DNA from: Bacteroidales bacterium
GTDB lineage: Bacteria > Bacteroidota > Bacteroidia > Bacteroidales > WCHB1-69
Length of the DNA: 6,821 bases
NCBI GenBank assembly: GCA_017394765.1
Contig: JAFPXF010000012.1
Span: forward strand, 1-6,821
Reading direction: 5' to 3'
Part shown: piece after piece, positions 1 through 5,588 of the stretch
How the letters are laid out: each line of letters begins with the position of its first letter
How positions within the stretch are numbered: the first letter of the stretch is position 1
Translations under genes and position numbers: made by a program
Notes under the pieces: generated by a model
What the model was told of the DNA's origin: nothing
Database searches by the model: none
What the model saw: the letters and a program-made list of their open reading frames with translations, nothing else

Positions 1-32
1 AAACGGATGTGGGGTTCGACGAGCCTGCGTGA

Positions 33-217
33 GGGATTGAAGCGGAAATGATTTTGGCGGGAATGCGTTCCCTGGCGAGACGGAGGTTCCGCTTGACGCT
101 TCGCGTCTCGCGGAATGGTGGTGGTGTCTAAGCCAAAATCATTGCAGCGGAAAGCCCGACGGCGCGGCGGCATTTGATGGTGTATGCAAATGTGACATAA
201 TTACCGTCGCCGCGCCG
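33..217. repeat. Nested inverted-repeat region upstream of integrase remnant
   Basis: No gene is visible in the first 287 bases; instead there is dense dyad symmetry. AATGATTTTGGC (47-58) is matched by its exact reverse complement at 132-143. Inside lie a 5-bp stem with a 4-nt loop (59-72, GGGAA/TTCCC) and an 8-bp stem (75-82 with 104-111, GCGAGACG/CGTCTCGC). Outside, CGGCGCGGCG (160-169) pairs with 208-217. The word ATTGAAGCGGAAA (36-48) returns as ATTGCAGCGGAAA (141-153), so the inner structure is also bracketed by a direct repeat. The GC-rich arms contrast with the AT-rich 220-290. Its position just ahead of a recombinase start suggests mobile-element terminal or attachment DNA, but that is inference; a dispersed intergenic palindrome family is the alternative. 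Confidence 0.6.
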
Positions 218-249
218 GCACGCCCAAATCAAAAAAAAGATGCAAAAGC

Positions 250-268
250 CCTGATTTGTGCCATCAGG
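250..268 (+). promoter_or_regulatory. Small perfect stem-loop 19 nt before integrase start
   Basis: CCTGAT (250-255) and ATCAGG (263-268) form a perfect 6-bp stem with a 7-nt loop, ending 19 nt before the ATG at 288. It could be an operator, a leader hairpin or part of a recombination site for the integrase it precedes. No good TAnnTTTG box was found at suitable spacing, so a promoter call cannot be supported. Confidence 0.3.
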
Positions 269-287
269 TATATAATTCCCCAAAAAA

Positions 288-476
288 ATGTCTGAAACAT
301 CGAACAGGTTAGCCGTATCTTCGGCGTATTCGGCGGCAAACTATCTGCCGGCAACATTGAAAACCAACAAGTCAGGATGGCTTATTGAGTATTATGTGGA
401 GAATCCACAGACCCAGGAGACAACCGTGTTTCTTTTGCTGAAAGACCATCATCCGACACACCTTCAGCATCTTTAA
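288..476 (+). pseudogene. Tyrosine recombinase, N-terminal fragment only
   Basis: The reading frame encodes 62 residues. Residues about 20-43 (LPATLKTNKSGWLIEYYVEN and the PQTQ after it) resemble the start of the N-terminal arm-type DNA-binding region of Bacteroidetes tyrosine recombinases, which typically have a 'TLK...WYIEYY..nP.T' strand followed by basic residues such as RKRI. Here the family-like sequence stops near residue 43 (about position 416) and the remaining ~18 codons are the antisense of the neighbouring esterase gene. The core-binding and catalytic domains (R-H-R-Y) are absent, so the product cannot recombine DNA. A complete enzyme would be roughly 300-450 residues. The start at 288 follows an A-rich stretch. 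Identification is from memory of the family pattern over a short segment, so it is moderate; a short unrelated ORF is the alternative. Confidence 0.5.
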
Positions 477-1587
477 AGACGAATTGCAGAAATTCGGACA
501 AATAGAGCCTCCAATTGCGCCAAGTATGGCCTCCGGCGGTCTCAAAATACAAGCACGGAATTTCTTGTTGTTGCACTTTACGGACAAAACGCTTGCTTTG
601 TGAATGAAAGACATCACTTTTGCCAGTGCCTACCCAATAGAAGGCATTGCTATTGACAGGCAGTTGCTTGCGATGCAGAATAGGCGAAAACAATCCCACA
701 TATTTGAAGTTGTCCTTGTAGAGATTGGCAAGGGTGGCTGACTGGGTGCCGCCAGCCGACAATCCGGCTACGGCACGCATGTGCATGTCGGAGGAAATAC
801 AGTAACGGATGGATAAAAAGCTGTCCATTTCTGGAAATATTTGCTCAAAGTCCTGATGGGACCAGGAATAAAAAAGGAGAAGATTCCGCATCAATCCCAC
901 ATCCTCGTTTTGGCCGACAAGCCTTTTGGGGTTGGCATCAGGCATCACCACAATCATCGGGTCGGCCTTGCCCAGGCGTATCAGATTGTCAACCTGCTGC
1001 ACAGCCCGTCCCCGGTCGCACCAAGCCATTTCATTCCCGTCGATACCGTGTAGCAGATAGAGGACCGGATAGGTCCGCCCAGCACGGTCGTAATCTGGCG
1101 GCAAATACAAAAGGATGCGGCGTGTCTTTCCGCAGGCGGAATCCCAAAACTCGCACCGCTCGGTTTTCCCGGACAACGAGTCTGTCAGACATAAATTCAA
1201 CAATGGGGAACCGGAAATGACGAACACGCTTCGTTTCCCGTTCGAGACCCGGATGGAGTCCGCGTTATGGGGATCCACCAGCTTCCGCCCGCGCGATTTG
1301 AACCGGTAGGTGTAAACTTCGGGGGCAAGCGGCAACGTGGTATAAGTGAACAGACCACTTTTGTCATGGATCATACGGGCCGACTGCAGCTTATCCCTGT
1401 TAATATTGTACTTTCTGTTCCGCAAAGCACAGTCGCAATACACCCGCACTTTGCGGCTCTCAGGCATGTTTACAACAAATGTCACGGAACCGTCCTCATT
1501 ATATAGGGGAGATTCCGACGCAGGCGATTGCGCTCCCACGAGAACGGGGAACAGCAGAAGCAGCATAATCATTCTTTGACTAATCAT
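382..1587 (-). CDS. Secreted E-set plus alpha/beta-hydrolase esterase (PF00756 type)
   Basis: A 401-residue protein from the ATG at 1587. A signal peptide (about 1-19, ending VLVGA before QSP) predicts periplasmic or secreted location. Residues ~30-123 match the immunoglobulin-like E-set N-domain of Bacteroidetes esterases (SVTFVVNMPES, then GLFTYTTLPLAPEVYTYRF). The hydrolase domain follows: YPVLYLLHGIDGN with the oxyanion-hole region near 180-184, nucleophile Ser277 in GLSAGG, likely acid Asp325 in GTGKSD, and His354 in GGHTWRNWR. Relatives include feruloyl and acetyl-xylan esterases and esterase-D-like enzymes; the substrate is unknown. Family members usually end around ...LFK, here FVFKD at residue 373; 28 further residues follow, the last dozen or so antisense to the integrase remnant. 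The ATG at 1587 overlaps the upstream stop as ATGATTAG, implying translational coupling. A start at 1638 is possible but adds a basic N-extension before the signal peptide. Confidence 0.88.
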   Translation of the reverse strand: MISQRMIMLLLLFPVLVGAQSPASESPLYNEDGSVTFVVNMPESRKVRVYCDCALRNRKYNINRDKLQSARMIHDKSGLFTYTTLPLAPEVYTYRFKSRGRKLVDPHNADSIRVSNGKRSVFVISGSPLLNLCLTDSLSGKTERCEFWDSACGKTRRILLYLPPDYDRAGRTYPVLYLLHGIDGNEMAWCDRGRAVQQVDNLIRLGKADPMIVVMPDANPKRLVGQNEDVGLMRNLLLFYSWSHQDFEQIFPEMDSFLSIRYCISSDMHMRAVAGLSAGGTQSATLANLYKDNFKYVGLFSPILHRKQLPVNSNAFYWVGTGKSDVFHSQSKRFVRKVQQQEIPCLYFETAGGHTWRNWRLYLSEFLQFVFKDAEGVSDDGLSAKETRLSPGSVDSPHNTQ

Positions 1588-2719
1588 TCTTATTTTTCGT
1601 CTCATTTTCTGAAATTTCTTCCAACAGCATATCCTCAAAGTGCGATACAGACTCGGCTATGTTGTATTGTTTGGCAAATTCAGCATATTTTTTCTCCATC
1701 TCCTTCCTTATTTCCGGATGTTCAATCCAGAAATCGATTTTTTTTGCCAGCAGACGCGGCTTGCGAGGCGCAAACAGACTGCGGCAGTCCAATGCAAATT
1801 GGGATGTAGCACTCTGTGTGCTGCACGAAATAAGTGGCACCAGCCCGCTGCTCATCGCCTCCAGACAGGAGAGAGACTCCAACTCCACTTCACCCGCATG
1901 GACATACAGGTCCGCGTACCCCAATGCGTCCATCAAATCCTCGTCAGACATATAGCCTATGCAAGGCGGATTGGACAACCCCCTCCCTTTCTTGCGCAAT
2001 TTCTGTTCACTCAAGCCTGTCCCCACCAGTATCACTTGGATACGAGATTCGTATGCCGAATGCCGGACCGCCTCCAGAATGGTTTCCTGGTGCTTTTCCG
2101 GTGACAAGCGGCCCACCATCAGGACAACAAACTTGTCGGCACACCAAGACGGTTTAGCGCATTTGTGCCAATGGAATTGCGGGGGACAGCCATTGCTGAT
2201 GACGTGCATTTCACCAGTGTACCCAAGGTGGACCAAATAGTCGGCTATGAAGCGGCTCGGACAGTGTATATGACGGAAAAATCGGAAGAAAAAACGGTTG
2301 TAACCATTATAAACAATGGTATTCAGCCATTTGAATTTTTGCATGTGAAAAGTGGCTGTCACATTCTCAGGTTGTACATGAAATGCAGCCGTACAAGGCT
2401 TTCCCATCTGGTCGGCCATCCGTTTTGTAGCCTTTTCCAATCCGAAGGGCATAAAACAATGTGCCACATCGCACCATTCCAGAGCTTCGCGTATGACATC
2501 CTCATTCGGTTGGGCATACTTGAAGCCATGACGCTTCACCAGACAATCCACCAGCGGGAAATGGTATTCAGGTACCGTGAAACGACAGGCATCCGGTGTT
2601 CCTGTGGTGAGAAACCTAACCTCATGTCCGCGGCTTCTCAGTTCCGCTGCGAACCGTTTGGCGGAAACGCTCGTCCCATTATGATTGTCAATGGTCTCAA
2701 TAACAAAAAGAATCTTCAT
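1580..2719 (-). CDS. Glycosyltransferase family 4 (GT-B fold)
   Basis: A 379-residue cytoplasmic or membrane-associated glycosyltransferase. The N-domain begins MKILFVIETIDNHNGTS with a Gly-rich acceptor loop and SAKRFAAELRSRGHEV, typical of Glyco_transf_4. The C-domain starts near residue 195 with the donor-site strand VVLMVGRLSPEKHQE (198-212). The retaining-enzyme E-x7-E motif is ELESLSCLE, Glu279 and Glu287, followed by AMSSGLVPLIS. This variant (E.E..SCLEA...GLVP) recalls GT4 enzymes that glycosylate diacylglycerol-type lipids, but lipopolysaccharide or capsule enzymes cannot be excluded. The ATG at 2719 is chosen because an upstream ATG at 2767 falls inside the predicted -7 box and because MKILFVIE is the usual start of the fold. 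It is first in a two-gene unit with the esterase, whose start overlaps its stop. Confidence 0.9.
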   Translation of the reverse strand: MKILFVIETIDNHNGTSVSAKRFAAELRSRGHEVRFLTTGTPDACRFTVPEYHFPLVDCLVKRHGFKYAQPNEDVIREALEWCDVAHCFMPFGLEKATKRMADQMGKPCTAAFHVQPENVTATFHMQKFKWLNTIVYNGYNRFFFRFFRHIHCPSRFIADYLVHLGYTGEMHVISNGCPPQFHWHKCAKPSWCADKFVVLMVGRLSPEKHQETILEAVRHSAYESRIQVILVGTGLSEQKLRKKGRGLSNPPCIGYMSDEDLMDALGYADLYVHAGEVELESLSCLEAMSSGLVPLISCSTQSATSQFALDCRSLFAPRKPRLLAKKIDFWIEHPEIRKEMEKKYAEFAKQYNIAESVSHFEDMLLEEISENETKNKND

Positions 2720-2764
2720 ATTCCGAGTATTTTTTATGCCATCACTTTGCGTGAAAAACGGCGG

Positions 2765-2772
2765 CAAAAATA
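2765..2772 (-). promoter_or_regulatory. Bacteroidetes -7 box for glycosyltransferase-esterase unit
   Basis: Read on the minus strand this is TATTTTTG, a perfect match to the Bacteroidetes -7 consensus TAnnTTTG. It would start transcription near 2758 and leave a leader of about 40 nt to the ATG at 2719. The upstream TTTG-type -33 element is weak: only a TTTTA around 2788-2792 is seen, at short spacing. Confidence 0.55.
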
Positions 2773-2848
2773 CTACTTAAATCGTACTAAAATGCTTTTA
2801 TGATTTATTAAGACAGTCAATATACTGATAATCAGAAGAATAAAAAAG

Positions 2849-2950
2849 TTAAAAAAAGTTAATTGACATAATAGCACCTTTTTTAATGCGCACTAACGCG
2901 TCAAATGAAATCCGGCTCCACCTGACAAATGTCGGCTTCCTCGACCTCAT
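2849..2950 (-). CDS. Possible 33-residue ORF with RWSR segment
   Basis: From the ATG at 2950 a 33-codon frame reads MRSRKPTFVRWSR, then a mixed stretch ending KKGAIMSINFF. It is basic at the start. The phrase TFVRWSR resembles a short N-terminal segment I associate with some Bacteroidales outer-membrane receptors and small conserved ORFs, so it may be a remnant of such a leader; that recollection is unverified. No promoter box lies upstream, and the start codon sits inside a 7-bp stem (2945-2951 with 2961-2967). It lies between the DUF362 gene and the glycosyltransferase promoter and may be non-coding. Confidence 0.2.
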   Translation of the reverse strand: MRSRKPTFVRWSRISFDALVRIKKGAIMSINFF

Positions 2951-2967
2951 TATTACGATAAATGAGG

Positions 2968-3002
2968 AAAAAAACGGCCGTGTGTAGTGGCTCTGTTTTT
3001 TT
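2968..3002 (-). terminator. Possible bidirectional terminator after DUF362 gene
   Basis: AAAAAAAC (2968-2975) and GTTTTTTT (2995-3002) are exact inverted complements around a 19-nt centre holding a short GCC/GGC stem. Each strand therefore ends in a seven-T run. On the minus strand it begins about 55 nt past the DUF362 stop, a suitable place for an intrinsic terminator. The GC part of the stem is very short, so strength is doubtful. Confidence 0.35.
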
Positions 3003-3056
3003 ATGTTTACTTGATATTATAACCAGCGCACAAAGAGCGATCTGTCCACAAAGTAA

Positions 3057-4079
3057 TCACTTGTCAAGGCTTACAATGTGGTACTTGCGACTCCCAAGGC
3101 CTATCATTTCCGCCCACTCGATAGTGTGGATGCCGTGCTGCTTGTCAATGCGGCCAAGCAAGTCGGTGGGGTCATTGGTGGGTGTCACCTGCTGGTTATT
3201 GATGATGTCGATACAGGCCTGGTCAAGGGCCACGGGGTCGGTGCTGGCGAGGATGCCGTAGTCCTCCAGTTTCACGGGCTCTGGATGATCCACGCAGTCG
3301 CAGTCGATGCTCATGTTATTCATCACGCTGATGTAGATGATACCTTCTTTCTGCTGGAAGTAGTTCGTCACCGCTTGCGCAGCAGCGGCCATGCTTTCGA
3401 GAAAACCGTCCTGATCACCGATGTATTCAGGAGTCCAGAGTTTCTCCATGTCAAGTTTCTCCATTTTGCCGGCGGAGTGGATATAGGCTTTGCCGTTGGC
3501 GCTTGCACAGCCGATGCTCAAATTCTTCAGTGCGCCGCCGTAGCCGCCCATCGGATGACCTTTGAAATGGTTGAGCGCGATCATGAAGTCATAGTTGGCC
3601 ATGTGGTTGCCCACGATGTCGTACCGGATGTGCGAGGTGTCCTGCACGGGAATCCGCATCTCGCCCTCGTCATCCATAATGTCCACTTTGAACATGGGCG
3701 TGAAACCATGACGCGCGATGACCTTCCAGTGATTGGCGGAGGTGTTGCGGTCATCTTGCTCATTGCCGGGACCGCTGCTGTAGGCCGTGTTGCACTCCAC
3801 GATGGTACCATCGACAGCCTCCACCAGCAACTTGATGAGTTCGGGCTTAAGATAGTTGGGATTACTGCCCTCCCCTGTGCTCATCTTGACAGCTACCCTA
3901 CCCTTTGCTGTCACGCCTAATGCCTTGTAGATGTTGAGCAACCCTTCCGGGCTGATATCCTTGGTCAGATAAACCGCCGCGCCCTCCTGGGGTTCTTGAG
4001 CCTGCGCGTTTTCTGTTTTCTGTTTGCAGCCCACCAGTATCAGAGCGACAGAGATTGTGAATAATACTAATTTCTTCAT
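3057..4079 (-). CDS. DUF362-domain lipoprotein
   Basis: A 340-residue protein from the ATG at 4079 (an adjacent ATG at 4082 is equivalent; one at 4118 would add a poor pre-signal extension). The N-terminus MKKLVLFTISVALILVGC is a lipoprotein signal with lipobox LVGC; Cys18 would be lipidated. The rest matches the DUF362 (PF04015) pattern: VYLTKDISPEGLL at the domain start, RVAVKMSTGEGSNPNYLKPE, VECNTAYSSGPG, the conserved HFKGHPMGGYGGALKNLSIGC (171-191), DCDC at 259-262, and GILASTDPVALDQACIDII near 275-292. Many cytoplasmic DUF362 proteins carry a CxxCxxCxxxC ferredoxin module; I see none here, only isolated cysteines. Biochemical function is unknown. It appears monocistronic, with its own promoter, divergent from the barrel-protein gene. 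Confidence 0.88.
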   Translation of the reverse strand: MKKLVLFTISVALILVGCKQKTENAQAQEPQEGAAVYLTKDISPEGLLNIYKALGVTAKGRVAVKMSTGEGSNPNYLKPELIKLLVEAVDGTIVECNTAYSSGPGNEQDDRNTSANHWKVIARHGFTPMFKVDIMDDEGEMRIPVQDTSHIRYDIVGNHMANYDFMIALNHFKGHPMGGYGGALKNLSIGCASANGKAYIHSAGKMEKLDMEKLWTPEYIGDQDGFLESMAAAAQAVTNYFQQKEGIIYISVMNNMSIDCDCVDHPEPVKLEDYGILASTDPVALDQACIDIINNQQVTPTNDPTDLLGRIDKQHGIHTIEWAEMIGLGSRKYHIVSLDK

Positions 4080-4150
4080 CATTTTTATTTCTATTCTTGA
4101 GTTTTTCATAATTGGCATGAATACTATTTTTTCATAAGCGGATGCAAATT

Positions 4151-4165
4151 CACATTCCTAATGTG
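4151..4165 (-). promoter_or_regulatory. Perfect hairpin or operator in DUF362 leader
   Basis: CACATT-CCT-AATGTG is a perfect 6-bp dyad with a 3-nt centre. It lies just downstream of the predicted start site of the DUF362 transcript (about +11 to +25) and about 70 nt before the start codon. It could be a repressor operator or a leader hairpin affecting message stability or ribosome access. Confidence 0.35.
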
Positions 4166-4182
4166 TCTTTTGTTTTCGCCTG

Positions 4183-4216
4183 CAAAAATAAACATTTTCC
4201 ATTAGCAGGAGGCAAA
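4183..4216 (-). promoter_or_regulatory. Bacteroidetes promoter for DUF362 lipoprotein gene
   Basis: On the minus strand 4183-4190 reads TATTTTTG, a perfect -7 box, with TTTG at 4213-4216 as a -33 candidate and 22 nt between them. Transcription would begin near 4177, giving a leader of roughly 100 nt that contains the hairpin at 4151-4165. Confidence 0.5.
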
Positions 4217-4256
4217 CAAATGAATTTAAAAGCCGCCAAAATCACCATAAATGAGG

Positions 4257-4287
4257 ATTGTACCGCATGGTAGAATTACTATTTTTG
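4257..4287 (+). promoter_or_regulatory. Bacteroidetes promoter for barrel-protein gene
   Basis: TATTTTTG at 4280-4287 is a perfect -7 box; ATTG at 4257-4260 is a near-match to the -33 TTTG, with a 19-nt spacer. The start site would be near 4293, leaving about 39 nt before the ATG at 4332. It stands back to back with the DUF362 promoter. Confidence 0.6.
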
Positions 4288-4331
4288 CCTCGCCAAAAAA
4301 TAATAATTGAACACAACGGAATTGCAACTAT

Positions 4332-4919
4332 ATGAACTACTTACGATTATTGTCAGCCTTCTTCCTGATGGCCGTCGCATCGCTTGCGAATGCCCAGTCA
4401 CAGGAACGGCAGCTTTTCGACGGTGGCATGATGGTTCACACGGGATACCTGCAAGGACATTTCAACGCCCTGAATTACGACGCAAAAGGAATGACCTTCG
4501 GACTTGGCGGAGTAATACGTTTCCATCTTGGCAACCATATTCGTCTTGGCGGCGAAGGGTATGTCTCCACCCTGCGCCAAATGAAAAACGGCAGCTACAT
4601 CCGCACCAGTTGGGGCGGTCTTCTGGTGGATGCCTATTGGAAGTTTGGTCGTTGGCAGCCTTACGCCGGACTCACCATCGGGGGCGGAAGAGGTTCCACA
4701 CTGCTGCTGTTCGACGGATCGTCGGAAGATTGGGCACCTGAAAACAATGCGGTGATGCACAACGAGACTTTTTTCTGTCTTAATCCCAACATCGGGGTCG
4801 AATTTGCCCTCACGCCGTCCATTCACCTCTCATTCAAAACAGACTGGCTCATCCCACTGCCCACCCGAGAGACGCCCTCTGGTGCTCGGTTCTATTTTGG
4901 GGTGGTTTTTGCGCATTGA
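4332..4919 (+). CDS. Outer-membrane beta-barrel protein, about 8 strands
   Basis: 195 residues. A signal peptide (1-21, ending SLANA before Gln22) sends it across the inner membrane. The mature part is made of short alternating hydrophobic/polar strands rich in Gly and aromatics: MTFGLGGVIRF, IRLGGEGYVST, WGGLLVDAYWKF, QPYAGLTIGGG, FFCLNPNIGVEFAL, IHLSFKTDWLI and, at the C-terminus, ARFYFGVVFAH. Seven or eight such strands suit a small OmpX/OmpA-like barrel. There is no periplasmic OmpA peptidoglycan domain and no plug domain. The start follows a well-placed promoter. Function is unknown; small barrels of this type serve as adhesins, immune-evasion proteins or machine subunits in other bacteria, none of which can be inferred here. 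No convincing terminator follows it. Confidence 0.8.
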   Translation: MNYLRLLSAFFLMAVASLANAQSQERQLFDGGMMVHTGYLQGHFNALNYDAKGMTFGLGGVIRFHLGNHIRLGGEGYVSTLRQMKNGSYIRTSWGGLLVDAYWKFGRWQPYAGLTIGGGRGSTLLLFDGSSEDWAPENNAVMHNETFFCLNPNIGVEFALTPSIHLSFKTDWLIPLPTRETPSGARFYFGVVFAH

Positions 4920-4936
4920 GGTGGACGATGCGACGG

Positions 4937-5085
4937 CTACCGCGAGTTGGAAAAACAGCAGTCCAACAGCCGGCCGTAATCGTTCCATTCGCCGAACATC
5001 TTTCCCTTTTTCGTCTCTTCGATCAGACGTGCGAGGGCTTGTTGGTACATCTGAGCATCCCGATTCTTGTAGTTGGTTATTTCAT
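4937..5085 (-). pseudogene. Small gene frameshifted after its second codon
   Basis: A well-formed minus-strand frame ends at the TAG at 4937-4939 and reads ITNYKNRDAQ, then MYQQALARLIEETKKGKMFG, then EWNDYGRLLDCCFSNSR. It has no start codon at its head, but directly upstream is ATGAAATAACC: ATG at 5085, AAA, then TAA. Adding one A (ATGAAAATAACC) would join them into a 49-residue protein starting MKITNYKNRDAQ. A perfect TACCTTTG promoter box lies 39 nt upstream of that ATG, which supports it as the original start. As it stands only an internal ATG at 5050 could give a 37-residue product. The helix-rich, charged sequence is not one I recognise; it may also be the front of a once longer gene. 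It converges on the barrel-protein gene 17 nt away. Confidence 0.5.
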
Positions 5086-5123
5086 GTTAACACCTTATTC
5101 ATATCGTTTGTTTTTTGAGTTTG

Positions 5124-5131
5124 CAAAGGTA
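5124..5131 (-). promoter_or_regulatory. Bacteroidetes -7 box for frameshifted small gene
   Basis: The minus strand reads TACCTTTG, a perfect TAnnTTTG match. The start site would be near 5117, about 32 nt before the ATG at 5085. A TTTTG at 5148-5152 could be the -33 element, but the 16-nt spacer is shorter than usual. Confidence 0.5.
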
Positions 5132-5169
5132 GCAAAATATCACTTTGCAAAATGCGGTCTTGTTTTACT

Positions 5170-5328
5170 TTATCTAAATTGAATTTCAAGATAAAGTATG
5201 TTTTTCTCGTGATTCATCAGAGCTGATTTTAGTTTCAATAATTTGATAAGATACTGATTTACTGTTTGTTGATTCTTATTTCCTTCATTATTGGTGAACA
5301 ACTCATAGAGCTCGTCCTTGGCCTGCAT
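5170..5328 (-). CDS. Hypothetical 52-residue protein or gene fragment
   Basis: From the ATG at 5328 the frame encodes 52 residues beginning MQAKDELYELFTNNEGN and ending in a basic, helix-prone tail (YLIKLLKLKSALMNHEKN, then ILYLEIQFR). The frame stays open upstream to a TTG at 5373 (VFPHAQVYPIPSIV), which reads like protein and hints that the true N-terminus was further upstream or lost. The 3' half is more AT-rich than the surrounding genes. I do not recognise the family. It precedes the promoter of the frameshifted small gene and follows the nested stem-loop. Coding status is uncertain. Confidence 0.3.
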   Translation of the reverse strand: MQAKDELYELFTNNEGNKNQQTVNQYLIKLLKLKSALMNHEKNILYLEIQFR

Positions 5329-5384
5329 GACGATAGAGGGAATCGGATAGACCTGAGCGTGCGGAAAAACCAAAACGCCATCCC

Positions 5385-5433
5385 ATTCCTACCGAGCCCT
5401 TCAGCCCTAACGGGCTGTGTCTTGTATAGGAAT
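5385..5433. repeat. Nested stem-loop in intergenic DNA
   Basis: CAGCCC-TAAC-GGGCTG (5402-5417) is a perfect 6-bp stem with a 4-nt loop. It sits inside an outer 7-bp pair, ATTCCTA (5385-5391) with TAGGAAT (5427-5433). There is no T-run on either side, so it is not a standard terminator. All three minus-strand frames are open across part of 5303-5449, but none looks convincingly coding there. It may be a dispersed palindrome or a structured RNA element; no function can be assigned. Confidence 0.5.
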
Positions 5434-5510
5434 AGTGTTCCATTGACATGGTCACGGAGTTGGCAGGTTTTGGGCTTTATTCCCTATGATTTCTCGTTAT
5501 GTTAAAACGC

Positions 5511-5579
5511 GAATGTTAACACGAAGTAACCAACAGCCGAAGGCTAACCAACAGCGAAGCTCATCAACAGCCGCAGGCT
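5511..5579. repeat. Mini-hairpin tandem array, copy A
   Basis: A 17-nt head GAATGTTAACACGAAGT (5511-5527) is followed by three tandem units: AACCAACAGCCGAAGGCT (5528-5545), AACCAACAGCGAAGCT (5546-5561) and CATCAACAGCCGCAGGCT (5562-5579). Each unit carries its own dyad, AGCC-GAA-GGCT, AGC-GAA-GCT or AGCC-GCA-GGCT, and AGCC of one unit can also pair with GGCT of the next. The array ends 10 nt before the stop codon of the calcium-loop lipoprotein gene, so its transcript would run straight into it on the minus strand. A related array with the same head occurs at 6530-6597. Confidence 0.8.
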
Positions 5580-5588
5580 CGAAAGGGT

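Noticed and set aside
1..51. C-terminal end of a plus-strand gene stopping at TGA 49-51
   Set aside because: All three plus frames give only short unremarkable peptides here, and the bases are part of the repeated ATTGAAGCGGAAA structure, so coding cannot be supported.
2165..2803. Plus-strand open frame of 212 codons
   Set aside because: It runs antisense through the glycosyltransferase gene, whose minus-strand motifs are unmistakable.
2863..2874. TTGACATAATAG as a sigma-70 style promoter
   Set aside because: Bacteroidetes use TTTG/TAnnTTTG promoters, spacing is wrong for an E. coli type promoter, and no plus-strand gene follows.
2945..2967. 7-bp stem CCTCATT/AATGAGG as terminator
   Set aside because: There is no T-run after the stem on either strand; the neighbouring 2968-3002 element fits better.
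3078..3920. Long plus-strand open frame (280 codons)
   Set aside because: It is antisense to the DUF362 lipoprotein gene, is rich in Val, His and Ala without domain features, and lacks a promoter.
4963..4972. CCAACAGCCG as a third copy of the mini-hairpin repeat
   Set aside because: Only about 10 nt match, the rest of the unit and the head are missing, and the bases lie inside the small gene's coding frame.
5266..5505. Plus-strand 79-codon frame
   Set aside because: It overlaps the nested stem-loop and a more protein-like minus frame, and has no promoter or recognisable features.
5511..5579. CRISPR-like tandem repeats
   Set aside because: Units are 16-18 nt and abut one another with no unique spacers; no cas gene is present.
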